64,000 nt of DNA, taken from an uncultured Myxococcales bacterium. GTDB taxonomy: Bacteria > Myxococcota_A > UBA9042 > DTJE01. The DNA lies in the NCBI GenBank assembly GCA_903936705.1, contig CAIZWN010000044.1, forward strand, positions 1-64,000, in the 5' to 3' direction. Both the position numbers and the translations under genes were made by a program. Shown one piece after another: positions 40,773-49,736 of the stretch (the first letter of the stretch is position 1; each line of letters begins with the position of its first letter). The notes under the pieces are model-generated. The model had not been told where the DNA came from. It searched no databases and was given only the letters and a program-made list of their open reading frames with translations.

Positions 40773-42707
40773 CTAGCAACCGAATCGTTTTCTTTGGCCA
40801 TCAGGCAACCGGATTGTCACGTGCTTCGAGTCGAACCATTCAGCCAGCGGAATCGCCGTCCGGCGCGTCGTCGCCAGAAGGTCCTTCAACTGGGCCGTGG
40901 TGATACGGCCATTACTGGCCAGGAAATCCAGAAGGCGCCGTTGAACATCCTCCAGAACGAGGGCATCGAAATGCAAGTCACCCGAGACTCTCACAACGAT
41001 GCCGCTGCCAACCAATTCCTGAAGGGCATCCTTCGCTGCCTGCGCCGCAAGACCGGCACCGACGGCAACCTCCTGAATCGGTGGCGCCGACAAGCCCGCT
41101 GCCCTGATGAACGCGGACACACGTTCAAGCGCCATGGAACCAAGACGCACCCCGCTAGTCGAATGGGCCGGCAATCTCCAGGTCGTGCCTTCGGCAACAA
41201 CCTGTTGCGACGCAGCCAGGAATCGCAATGCAACCTCGAGTGCCTCGCATGGTGGTCGCGACGGCAGAAGCCCTCGCAGCAATTCGACCGTCGCACCCGA
41301 GCGCTCCGGATGATGTTCATGAGCCTTGGCAAGAGCCGAAAGCAACGAGGCCGCCAAACCGGCCAGGACCTCCGGGCCGATGTATCTGGTCCTGCCATCC
41401 AGAAGAAACGGCGATATTCTGCCCGTCCCGTTCAGGGTGGAAACCGCCCGAACAAGCTGGCTGCGGCCCACCGGACCAATTGCAAGCAACTCATCGACGG
41501 TCGCTCCCGACGAGCCCGACAATTCAATGCACGCCAGAACCTTGTGCAGGGTGTCGCCATTCGTCATTTCGCGCAGCCACGAAATGGCCTGCACGTCGGA
41601 TTTACGTCGTACCGGGGCGTCCGGCCGCAGAACCACGCCGCCTCCAAGGGTCCTCCCGAAGCCCTCCAGAACATCGAATCCCCTGATCACGAAACTCTCG
41701 CCAGCAAGGGCAGCAACTGGCTCGGACAAGCGCAACTGTCCGATGGCCTGCGCGCCGGGTTCAAGTGAGTCCGAATCCAGCAGCACGACATGCCCGGATA
41801 TCATCCTGGTGCCAAGGTGAACGGTACATGCGGTCCGGCGCTTGAACGGCTTCCGGATTCTCGCAAGCAAAGTGACCGATACGTCGAGCACGCGCCCCGT
41901 CCGCATTCCTTCCGGCGACGTGACGACCTCGCCACGTGGAATCGTTTGGGCATTCAGGCCCTGCAGATTCAGCGCAACACGCATGCCAGCCGACGCCGAA
42001 TCCACTTGCTGCCCGTGCTGCTGGATTGATCTGATCCTCGCCGTGCTGCCCGAGGGCAGCAAAACAACCTGATCTCCCGTTCGCAAACTTCCCGCGGTCA
42101 CCGTACCCGTGGCAACCGCCCCGAAACCGGCAGCAACGAACACCCGGTCGATACCCATGCGGAAGGGGCGGTCCGAAGGCCGCTGGGGCAGGCATGGAAC
42201 CAGCGATTTGACCGTCTCGATGAATTTCAGGCGAAAGCCTGCCAGTTCCTGAAGTCGCGGCGCGGCAAACTCCAGCATCGGCGCCCCGGCCATGAAAGTC
42301 CCCTGAAGGGCCGAGGCCACGTCTTCCCTGGCCAGAACCACGTCCTCGGCAGGAATCAGGTCGCAGCGAGTCAACACGACAAACCCGGACTGGACGCCGA
42401 CCAGCCCCAGAATGTCCAGATGCTCGCGAGTCTGCGGCATCACGCCTTCGTCAGCCGCAACCACCAGCACGGCCAGGTCGATGCCGCCGGCACCGGCGAT
42501 CATGTGCCTGACGAAACGTTCATGTCCCGGCACGTCGATGATTGCAGCTGTTGTACCGTCCAGAAGGTCAAGATGCGCAAACCCAAGTTCGGTGGTTATG
42601 CCTCGTTCCTTCTCGATCGGAAGGCGATCCGTGTCGATGCCAGTCAGACAGCGCACCAGTGTAGTCTTGCCATGGTCGATGTGACCGGCGGTCCCCAGGA
42701 CGATCAA
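40773..42707 (-). CDS. selB: Selenocysteine-specific elongation factor SelB
   Basis: A 644-aa SelB. The GTPase domain has G1 [12 protein letters not shown], the SelB-diagnostic [37 protein letters not shown] and a modified G4 (LTRCDL). EF-Tu-like domains 2 and 3 follow, and C-terminal winged helices ([43 protein letters not shown]) bind the SECIS hairpin. I choose the TTG at 42707, which overlaps the upstream stop as TTGA and places the first residue just before the P-loop; longer starts are implausible. No selA, selC, selD or selenoprotein gene was seen in the window. Confidence 0.93.
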   Translation of the reverse strand: MIVLGTAGHIDHGKTTLVRCLTGIDTDRLPIEKERGITTELGFAHLDLLDGTTAAIIDVPGHERFVRHMIAGAGGIDLAVLVVAADEGVMPQTREHLDILGLVGVQSGFVVLTRCDLIPAEDVVLAREDVASALQGTFMAGAPMLEFAAPRLQELAGFRLKFIETVKSLVPCLPQRPSDRPFRMGIDRVFVAAGFGAVATGTVTAGSLRTGDQVVLLPSGSTARIRSIQQHGQQVDSASAGMRVALNLQGLNAQTIPRGEVVTSPEGMRTGRVLDVSVTLLARIRKPFKRRTACTVHLGTRMISGHVVLLDSDSLEPGAQAIGQLRLSEPVAALAGESFVIRGFDVLEGFGRTLGGGVVLRPDAPVRRKSDVQAISWLREMTNGDTLHKVLACIELSGSSGATVDELLAIGPVGRSQLVRAVSTLNGTGRISPFLLDGRTRYIGPEVLAGLAASLLSALAKAHEHHPERSGATVELLRGLLPSRPPCEALEVALRFLAASQQVVAEGTTWRLPAHSTSGVRLGSMALERVSAFIRAAGLSAPPIQEVAVGAGLAAQAAKDALQELVGSGIVVRVSGDLHFDALVLEDVQRRLLDFLASNGRITTAQLKDLLATTRRTAIPLAEWFDSKHVTIRLPDGQRKRFGC

Positions 42708-43987
42708 TTGCGCTTGCCCTGCTCGCGATTCATCAGGATCTGCTTGGCCTGTCGGGCCACATAACCGGGAACGTCCCGGCTTCCCGATATGTTCTTGATG
42801 TCCTTCGTATTCATGATGCGAAGGAAGTTGACTGCCGTATTGGGAGGACACTTGGGATTCGTAACCAGCGACAACTTGACCACGTAGCTCTTGGTCCAGT
42901 CACGATCACCGGCAATCAGTCGAATGACTTCTTCGCTGAGATTCCGGCTTTTGGCGAAACCGGCAATCTCCTTGTCGGTCAACCTGGGACTCTTCAAAAC
43001 CGACAGGTACACCATTCGTCGGGTGTCCCGAATCAGCAGGGCGCGAACCGACTCGTCCCCAAGCAGCGCATAGCGAACCTTCTGGGCAACGCTCATCTTT
43101 GCAATCTTCGCCCACAGGGCGGCAGACTCCTTCTCGTTTTCTTCCGGTCTTTCCCTTTCCAATCCATCAGTGTCGGAGACAGCTTCCTGCAGGATCAAGA
43201 AGAACGAATCCTCGTCCAGAACAGCCCCGGGCTGGTCCAGCAATGCTGCGCTCTCGGCCAGTTCCGCCAGCACCTCGGGCGAATCCAGCAGGCTTGCCAA
43301 ATCAAGTTGAGGACCCGGCTCGACATCCGAACCATCCGCCGGCTTCGAAGCCGGGACCGCTGTGGCCGGTACGGCGGCCGCCTTGGAACCGGTAACCTTG
43401 GCTATAGCCTGCGGCCCTACAATAGATGCAACTATCTCCTGATACCCGGGGATTTGAGACAGGTCCAAACCCAGGCGGACTGCATTCTCCAAAACCGTGC
43501 TTACGGTACCCATGCGAGCTTCGACGTTGTAGTACAACGCCTCGACAATCGAAGGAAAACGCTGGAACCTCATCTGGTTCGAGGCAATCTGCTCGAGGAC
43601 GGGCCCGCTGCCCTTTGACGCGATATAACAAACAGTGCTGTCGGCCGAATTGCGATTGCCGGCAACCATGCTCCACAGATTGGCGTGGCTGCGACCATGC
43701 CGGCGTGCAAGATGATCCAGAACACCGGCATGAGTCAGTCCGGGAATCGTCGTCGACAAAACGCCGGCCGGCAAACCGTCAATGGTCTCGCCTGCCGTCC
43801 TTGACACCGCATCGGCCTTGTCTCCGGCCAGAAACGCCAATGCAAGAATAAGGTCGTCCGGTGGCAAGGGCACTGCGGCGCGGGCCATCTGCATCCGAAG
43901 TTCCAAGGATGCGTCGGGAGATACGATTGCCCGAACACTTTCCGGCAGGTCTTCAAGTTGGATTGGAATGATATCCAGGCGCAGCAC
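42704..43987 (-). CDS. Conserved helical protein of unknown function, coupled to selB
   Basis: A 427-aa protein overlapping selB by four bases. It has two helical repeat regions, residues 15-200 (PDDLILALAFLAGDKADAVSRTAGETIDGLP, NLWSMVAGNRNSADSTVCYIASKG) and 285-427 (KIAKMSVAQKVRYALLGDESVRALLIRDTRRMVYLSVLKSP, NPKCPPNTAVNFLRIMNTKDIKNISGSRDVPGYV), joined by an Ala/Pro linker and an acidic stretch. The repeats resemble HEAT or leucine-rich-variant helices. I believe this layout is common in myxobacteria and usually uncharacterised. No signal peptide. Coupling with selB and the EF-G-like gene suggests a translation-related operon. Confidence 0.75.
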   Translation of the reverse strand: MLRLDIIPIQLEDLPESVRAIVSPDASLELRMQMARAAVPLPPDDLILALAFLAGDKADAVSRTAGETIDGLPAGVLSTTIPGLTHAGVLDHLARRHGRSHANLWSMVAGNRNSADSTVCYIASKGSGPVLEQIASNQMRFQRFPSIVEALYYNVEARMGTVSTVLENAVRLGLDLSQIPGYQEIVASIVGPQAIAKVTGSKAAAVPATAVPASKPADGSDVEPGPQLDLASLLDSPEVLAELAESAALLDQPGAVLDEDSFFLILQEAVSDTDGLERERPEENEKESAALWAKIAKMSVAQKVRYALLGDESVRALLIRDTRRMVYLSVLKSPRLTDKEIAGFAKSRNLSEEVIRLIAGDRDWTKSYVVKLSLVTNPKCPPNTAVNFLRIMNTKDIKNISGSRDVPGYVARQAKQILMNREQGKRN

Positions 43988-44044
43988 GTATTCCTCCCGG
44001 CATCCAGGATGGGCAAGGCAGCAGCCTGATGACGAACGGGAGGA

Positions 44045-46120
44045 CTATTCCTCCTCCTCCTCCAGCTTGGCTTCCTGGATAAGCTTGTCTGCAAGATTCT
44101 GGGGAAGTTCCTCGTAGTGGGACACTTCCATCGTGAAATTGCCTCGATCCGAGGTCATCGAGCGCAAATCGGACGCATAAGTCAGGACTTCCGACATCGG
44201 GACCGATACCTTGACTACCTGGTTGCGCCCCTTGGCGTCGGTGCCGAGAATGCGGCCACGTCTGGACGATGCGTCGCCCATGATGTCGCCCAGGCACTCG
44301 TCGGGAATGACGATGGTAACGGTCATCACGGGTTCAAGGATTGTTGGCCGGCACTGCTTGAACGCCGCCTTGAATCCGCGTGAACCAGCCATTTCGAACG
44401 AGCGTGAGTCCGAATCGACGTCGTGGTACTTGCCGTCAACCAGCCGAACCTTGAAGTCCACAACCGGGTATCCGGCAACGACGCCCTTGTGAAGGCATTC
44501 GCGGATCCCCTTCTCGACCGCGGGGATGAACTGACGTGGAATTGATCCGCCGAAGATCGCATCCTCGAACACAAAGCCTGTCCCGCGGGGCAGGGGCTCC
44601 ATGTCGATATAGCAGACGCCGAACTGGCCACGCCCGCCGGACTGCTTCTTGTGTTTGCCTTCGACGAACTTGACGCTGCCGCGAATCGTCTCGCGGTAAG
44701 GAATGCGGGGCAGCTTCATTTCGACATCGACGCCGAACTTACGCTTCAGCTTGTCGACCGCAGTCTGGATATGCGCCTGACCAAGGCCGTGCAGCAGGAA
44801 CTCCTTTGATTCCTCGTCGCGGGACAAGGTCAGGCCGACGTCCTCCTCGACCAGCTTCTGGACGGCCGAAGATACCTTGTCTTCGTCGCCCTGGCTGCGC
44901 GGCTTGACCGCATAGGAAATGCAGGGCAGCGGCAGGGCCATCGTGACCATCTCGCCCAGCGAGTTGTCGGTCGCCAGGGTCTGGCCGGTGCGCGTCTCCT
45001 TCAGCTTCACCACGGCGACGATGTCGCCGCATACCGCGGTCGTGATGCTCTCGAACTTCCTTCCAAGCAGCTTTCCAATGCCCCCGAAACGCTCGCGAAC
45101 TCCGGTATTTACGTTCAGGAAGCCATCGGCAGGAACCGAGCCGGAAACAACGCGGAAAATCGTGATCTTGCCGGTCTGGATGTCAACCGTGGTCTTGAAA
45201 ACGTAACCCAGAAAAGTGCCGGTCGGCGAGACAACGACCGGCGTCTCGACTTCGTCCTTCTTCGTCTTGAAGGTCTTCCGGTCAAGAGGACTGGGCCCAA
45301 ATGTGGTGACCAGGTCCATCAGAATGTCGATACCGGCGCCTGTAGAGGCGTTGCAAGGAATCACGGGAACCACGCCACAGTTCCTTAGCCCCTTGGTCAG
45401 GCAGACCCGCACGTCATCGATGGACAGCTCGCCGCCGTCCAGGTACTTCATCATCAGCTCGTCGTCCTGCTCGGCGAGCTTCTCGACCATGACTTCGCGG
45501 GCCGAGGCGACTGCATCAGCAAGACTGTCCGGAACCGAGCCCTTCGTCCCGTTCGGACCGGCCGCGTAGCTGCGGGACTCGCGAGACACCAGATCAACGA
45601 CGCCGTTGAAGGCGGCCTCGGTTCCGATGGGCAGAGCCACGGGAACCACGGCCCCGCCAAAAGCCTCCTGGACCTGTGCCAGCGTTTTCGCGAAGTCCGA
45701 GCGCTCCTTGTCCACCTTCGTAATCAGGATGACGGTAGGAAGCCCGGCCTCCTGAAGCAACTGGAACGCCTTGTCGGTGCCGACCTGAAAACCGTCCACG
45801 GCGCTGACCACGATGACGCCAAGATCCGAAGCAATCAGGGACATCACGGACTCGGCCGCGAAATTCGTGTCGCCCGGATTATCAATGATATTGACCAGAT
45901 TCTTTCCCCACTCGGCCCAGCCTACCGCAGTTGACATTGACGACTTGCGACGGATTTCCTCGCCGTCGAAATCGAAATTCGAATTGCCTTCGACCACGCT
46001 GCACAGCCGGGTCGTGGCCTTGCCCAGAAACGCCATCGCCTCGGCTACGGTCGTCTTGCCGGTACCCTGGTGGCCATACAGTCCGACATTGCGAATCTGA
46101 CCCGGTTCGTACGTCTTCAT
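44045..46120 (-). CDS. Elongation factor G-like GTPase (EF-G paralogue)
   Basis: A 691-aa EF-G-family GTPase starting at ATG 46120. G1 is GHQGTGKTT rather than AHIDAGKTT. Switch I reads RRKSSMSTAVGW instead of the classical RGITI, G3 is IDNPGDTNF, and G4 is TKVD. Domains II to V are complete and contain GRGQFGVCYIDMEP-like RGQFGVCYIDMEP, GSIPRQFIPAVEKGI and RGRILGTD. These traits fit the EF-G-like (FusA2/EF-G-II) class rather than housekeeping EF-G. It is followed by the helical protein gene and selB on the same strand and is divergent from the GNAT gene. Confidence 0.88.
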   Translation of the reverse strand: MKTYEPGQIRNVGLYGHQGTGKTTVAEAMAFLGKATTRLCSVVEGNSNFDFDGEEIRRKSSMSTAVGWAEWGKNLVNIIDNPGDTNFAAESVMSLIASDLGVIVVSAVDGFQVGTDKAFQLLQEAGLPTVILITKVDKERSDFAKTLAQVQEAFGGAVVPVALPIGTEAAFNGVVDLVSRESRSYAAGPNGTKGSVPDSLADAVASAREVMVEKLAEQDDELMMKYLDGGELSIDDVRVCLTKGLRNCGVVPVIPCNASTGAGIDILMDLVTTFGPSPLDRKTFKTKKDEVETPVVVSPTGTFLGYVFKTTVDIQTGKITIFRVVSGSVPADGFLNVNTGVRERFGGIGKLLGRKFESITTAVCGDIVAVVKLKETRTGQTLATDNSLGEMVTMALPLPCISYAVKPRSQGDEDKVSSAVQKLVEEDVGLTLSRDEESKEFLLHGLGQAHIQTAVDKLKRKFGVDVEMKLPRIPYRETIRGSVKFVEGKHKKQSGGRGQFGVCYIDMEPLPRGTGFVFEDAIFGGSIPRQFIPAVEKGIRECLHKGVVAGYPVVDFKVRLVDGKYHDVDSDSRSFEMAGSRGFKAAFKQCRPTILEPVMTVTIVIPDECLGDIMGDASSRRGRILGTDAKGRNQVVKVSVPMSEVLTYASDLRSMTSDRGNFTMEVSHYEELPQNLADKLIQEAKLEEEEE

Positions 46121-46254
46121 TAAGTACCTTCCCGTCAAAATCCCTGGTCGAAGGGCCATCGGCGCGGACGTCTGCAATCCAAGGACGCGCCGCCAACCGA
46201 GCGTCATCGTTTAACTTGAATCACCATCCAAAGTCAACGGAAAGACGGCCTGCC

Positions 46255-46282
46255 TTGACTCCCGGTCCATCGGTCCTATCAT
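46255..46282 (+). promoter_or_regulatory. Sigma70-type promoter for the GNAT/DUF2156 pair
   Basis: TTGACT (46255-46260), a 16-base spacer and TATCAT (46277-46282) form a good housekeeping promoter 42 bases before the ATG at 46325. Confidence 0.6.
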
Positions 46283-46324
46283 CCGCCATGTGTATGAAGG
46301 GTTTTTCGTCCCCGGGGGACTGCA

Positions 46325-46765
46325 ATGCAGGCACAATCAGACGTCAGAATCGAGACCGACTGCAGCCTGCCGGTGGACTCAGTTGTCAGGCTGTATCGTG
46401 ATGGCGGGTGGTGGAAGGACTCTGACGACCCGGCTGCGATCCCCCTGCTGCTGAAGGGGTCCTTCATGGTGGCCTCGGCTTGGGCAGGTCGGGATCTGGT
46501 TGGAATGGGCCGCGTCCTCAGCGACGGTTTTTCGGACGCCTATATCCAGGACGTCGTGGTGCTGCGCAATTTCCGAGGAAAGGGCATAGGAGGCCGGCTT
46601 GTGGCGCACCTGCGCGACCGGTGCATCGACCTTGGCATCCTGTGGGTTGGCCTGATAGCCGAGCCCGGCACGACGAGCTTCTACGAACGACTGGGGTTCA
46701 ACGCGATGCCAGGAAACGTTCCAATGGTGCTGCGGCCTGCGCGCCATGCCGGGGAGTCCATATGA
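46325..46765 (+). CDS. GNAT-family N-acetyltransferase
   Basis: A 146-aa GNAT enzyme. The acetyl-CoA pyrophosphate loop is RGKGIGGRLV (around residue 83), after strand AYIQDVVVLRNF; the C-terminal GTTSFYERLGF is the usual beta6-7 hairpin. The N-terminal VVRLYRDGGWW resembles the small-substrate GNAT class. Substrate unknown. Its stop overlaps the next start as ATGA, so the two acyltransferase genes are coupled. Confidence 0.9.
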   Translation: MQAQSDVRIETDCSLPVDSVVRLYRDGGWWKDSDDPAAIPLLLKGSFMVASAWAGRDLVGMGRVLSDGFSDAYIQDVVVLRNFRGKGIGGRLVAHLRDRCIDLGILWVGLIAEPGTTSFYERLGFNAMPGNVPMVLRPARHAGESI

Positions 46766-47661
46766 TTCTGCCTGTTGCCCACGAGTCCTTCCGTCATTTT
46801 GAATTGGAGGACCGTCCATTGCTGGAGACCGCCTTCCGGAAGGCGGCGTTTCGCCTGTGTGAATACTCATTCGCCACGCAGTTCTGCTGGAGGTCCTGGA
46901 ACGAGAGTCGCTGGGCCCCTTTTGAGGACTGGATTCTTGTGCGATATCGGGAACATGGTCAGGACAGATTTCTCTGCCCAATCGGCCCTTCAGGATCTGC
47001 AGAAGTCATCGAGGCCTGCTTTCGCCGTCTGGACGACCTTGGGTCCGAGCCTCGCGTGGATTTTGTCCCTGAAGCAGTTCGCGTCATGCTGGACAAGGAT
47101 TCGCGTTTCCGGTTTGAACCTGATCAATCGAATGACGACTACGTCTACCGCAGGGAGGACCTGGCTGAGTTTCCAGGCAAGAAATTTGCGCGCAAGCGCA
47201 ACCATGTAGCCAGGTTCCTGCGCAATGCATCGTGGTCGTTCGACAAGGTTGATTCGGCGAACATGTCCGAGTGCCTGGGATTTCTGGACGACTGGTGCGT
47301 GTCACATGGCTGCGAGGAGGACCCGCGCCTGGACTACGAGGTCGAGGCGCTGCGCACCTGCCTCGGCCACATGGATGCACTGGGCCAGTCCTCATTCGTC
47401 CTGCGAGCCCAGGGTGGAATTGTTGGCATGACACTTGGGGAATTGATGTCCGACGACACCCTGGTCGTGCACTACGAAAAGGCTTATCCCGAACACGATG
47501 GCGCTTACCAGATGCTGTCCAGGGAGTTCGCCCGTACCGCCCCGACGTCGGTCGTCTGGATCGACCGCGAACAGGACATGGGCGTGGAAGGTTTACGGCA
47601 ATCGAAATTGTCCTTCTTCCCCGACCACATGCAGCGCTGCTGGATCGTGCGTCCTTCCTGA
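46762..47661 (+). CDS. DUF2156 / phosphatidylglycerol lysyltransferase-like protein
   Basis: A 299-aa protein of the DUF2156 class, related to the C-terminal dual-GNAT domain of MprF. Typical blocks are YSFATQFCWRSWNESRW, PDQSNDDYVYRREDLAEFPGKKFARKRNHVARF (the KxxxKRN box), EVEALRTCLGHMDALG, and VWIDREQDMGVEGLRQSKLSFFPDH. The MprF membrane domain is absent, so it is a soluble aminoacyl- or acyl-transferase. It is encoded with a GNAT protein. The substrate is unknown. Convergent with the metalloprotease gene four bases away. Confidence 0.85.
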   Translation: MILPVAHESFRHFELEDRPLLETAFRKAAFRLCEYSFATQFCWRSWNESRWAPFEDWILVRYREHGQDRFLCPIGPSGSAEVIEACFRRLDDLGSEPRVDFVPEAVRVMLDKDSRFRFEPDQSNDDYVYRREDLAEFPGKKFARKRNHVARFLRNASWSFDKVDSANMSECLGFLDDWCVSHGCEEDPRLDYEVEALRTCLGHMDALGQSSFVLRAQGGIVGMTLGELMSDDTLVVHYEKAYPEHDGAYQMLSREFARTAPTSVVWIDREQDMGVEGLRQSKLSFFPDHMQRCWIVRPS

Positions 47662-47665
47662 CGGA

Positions 47666-49564
47666 CTACGGATCCAGCGAGACAGCGGTGTCGATTGAAA
47701 CACCTGAAAGGGTGGTACGCGGAATCGGTATCCATTTTGGGGCTGCGGGAGCCTGGGAAGCGGATACGGGCCAGGATGCCTGGGCAGCGGCACCCCAGCC
47801 GTGACCTCTGGATGAGGCTCGGGCAGTTATCAAGCCGGCATCCGGCGGCAGGGTCAACGTCGTTTCAGGCGGACCGTCAACTGTAATCGATGTAATTGAC
47901 TGGGCGAGAATCGAATCGGCCTCCAGTTGCCCGCCATGCCATTCAACGACCAGTTTCACCGGCCCTGGCATTGGGCCGCGCTCTACTGCCCTGGCATGAA
48001 CGCGCAAACCGGCAGGCTGTCGATCAACCTGCAGTTCGATCCCCAGGGGCGGAAGCGGCCGCCCCCGCGCCTGACCTGCTGCAGCAAGGATCGGCTGTCT
48101 GGCAATTTCATCAGCGGCGCATATCGGATCCCCATCCCACGGGAAGCGCAGATCATCTGTACTGCGACCTTGTAACAGCGCTGCGCGCGAAGGATCCAGG
48201 CATGCGGCGGAATCCAGAAAATCCACCAGGTCCGAACCTGCGACAAAGCCACGGTCGTTGTAACGGAACCGTTTGGAGGAGACAGCCTTCATGATCGAGT
48301 CCGCCGAAAGCCCGGAACCGTCGTCCAGTTCGACCCCGCTTCGTCCCTCCCACAGGTTCCACAACGCCATGGTGACAAAGCTTTCGTCCAGGTCCTGCTT
48401 GGGGCCGGCGCCAAGGCTGGGCATGCCGATCGATGTGCCGTTCCAGCGCATACCGGAATCGAAATCAATCCAGAACGACTCGCCACCCTGGATATCCCAG
48501 TACACGGGTTCGGGCCTTGCGAACCACTGGGTCGCCGTCATTGCCCCAAAGAATGACGCCCAGCCTTCGGACCACGCGAACGGCGGCGAAAGCTTCTGTC
48601 CAACGTAGTGAGGCCCCCCGGGGGAATCGTCGCGCGAGTAGTTCAGTGCGACGTAGTGCCCGAACTCGTGCAGCAACACGGGAAATCCCCAGGCACCCGA
48701 ACCGCCGAAACCATCATCGATAAAGATCGACTGTCTCATTTGCACCGTCGGCAGGTCCAGTTGAACGGTTTCATCGTGCTTGATGATTGGAGAGGTGTCC
48801 TGCGAGAAGCAGGCCCCGCAAATGCCGGATGCTCCTGGCGCCCACAGGATAGCCAGGTGTATCAAATTCGCATCACTGCTGGCGAGCACGGATTCCAGAA
48901 CCGAATCCTGCGCCCTGCGGTTGATCAGATACAGGAACATCGCGCCGGACCCATCACTTTCGCCCACCGTGATGCTACCCACATCCCCTCCGGCTGGTAC
49001 CTGACTTGTCCAGGCCCAGACCGGCAGCGGGTCGAGCGGATTGAAGGTCGGATTACGGCGCAGGACCGCAAGACGAATCTCGTTCTCGCGAGACCATAGT
49101 GCCGAAAAGACGAGGCGCTCGCTGCCAGTCAGCGCCCTGGCAACCGGTACCGCGAACGATCCGTCGTCCCCCAGAACCTCGCGGGCGCCCAGAACTTCAC
49201 CTGTGGCATCAGTGACCATCGCCCACATGTTCCTGGCCGGCAGCACTTCCGGATCTCCAAGAACGACGCCTCCATCTGGCTGGATGATGCCCGGTCGATA
49301 CTCGAATTCAATCCGCCCTGTCACCAGGTCCTCGTCGCCGCCCACGCAGCGGCCGACCATTACGTTGCAGGTCCTGCCCTCGGGACATTCTCCGCACCAG
49401 CCCATGCAACCGTCATCGCCGCAATCGCGATCAAAGCACGCCGGTGTGCACGAAACCGGCGGAGGAGTGCCTCGGCCAAGGCCACGATTGCAGCCAGCGG
49501 TCAAGGACAGCCCTAACATCAGCATCGGCAGCAGGATGCCGATCTGCAGGGATACAATAGGCAT
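47666..49564 (-). CDS. Secreted HExxH metalloprotease-like lipoprotein with Cys-rich module
   Basis: A 632-aa lipoprotein from ATG 49564. Signal MLMLGLSLTAGC ends at lipobox C25. Residues 38-74 are a Cys-rich module (CTPACFDRDCGDDGCMGWCG), characteristic of secreted proteins in Myxococcota. After a beta-sandwich region (residues 80-280) comes HEFGH at 299-303 in LLHEFGHYVALNY, with a possible third ligand E in WSEGWASFFG. The C-terminal 130 residues are another beta domain. It is probably an outer-membrane-attached zinc peptidase. Substrate unknown. Confidence 0.83.
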   Translation of the reverse strand: MPIVSLQIGILLPMLMLGLSLTAGCNRGLGRGTPPPVSCTPACFDRDCGDDGCMGWCGECPEGRTCNVMVGRCVGGDEDLVTGRIEFEYRPGIIQPDGGVVLGDPEVLPARNMWAMVTDATGEVLGAREVLGDDGSFAVPVARALTGSERLVFSALWSRENEIRLAVLRRNPTFNPLDPLPVWAWTSQVPAGGDVGSITVGESDGSGAMFLYLINRRAQDSVLESVLASSDANLIHLAILWAPGASGICGACFSQDTSPIIKHDETVQLDLPTVQMRQSIFIDDGFGGSGAWGFPVLLHEFGHYVALNYSRDDSPGGPHYVGQKLSPPFAWSEGWASFFGAMTATQWFARPEPVYWDIQGGESFWIDFDSGMRWNGTSIGMPSLGAGPKQDLDESFVTMALWNLWEGRSGVELDDGSGLSADSIMKAVSSKRFRYNDRGFVAGSDLVDFLDSAACLDPSRAALLQGRSTDDLRFPWDGDPICAADEIARQPILAAAGQARGRPLPPLGIELQVDRQPAGLRVHARAVERGPMPGPVKLVVEWHGGQLEADSILAQSITSITVDGPPETTLTLPPDAGLITARASSRGHGWGAAAQASWPVSASQAPAAPKWIPIPRTTLSGVSIDTAVSLDP

Positions 49565-49736
49565 CACCCCCCCCTCGAAAACGGCACACGCAGATCGCAG
49601 GTCCGATAGGCACTGGCTCACGCAAAGACATTTTCGTGCAGCGCCGGCAACGCGTCAACGCACCGGCCATGTCCGTGAATGCACCCGTACGTTTCGAATG
49701 ATATAGACTCGCAGTCGTCTGAGTGGGGTTTTCAAC

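Noticed and set aside
40773-42707. A selenoprotein gene with in-frame TGA near selB.
   Set aside because: Each nearby gene ends in a normal way for its family, and no TGA is followed by conserved coding sequence in the same frame.
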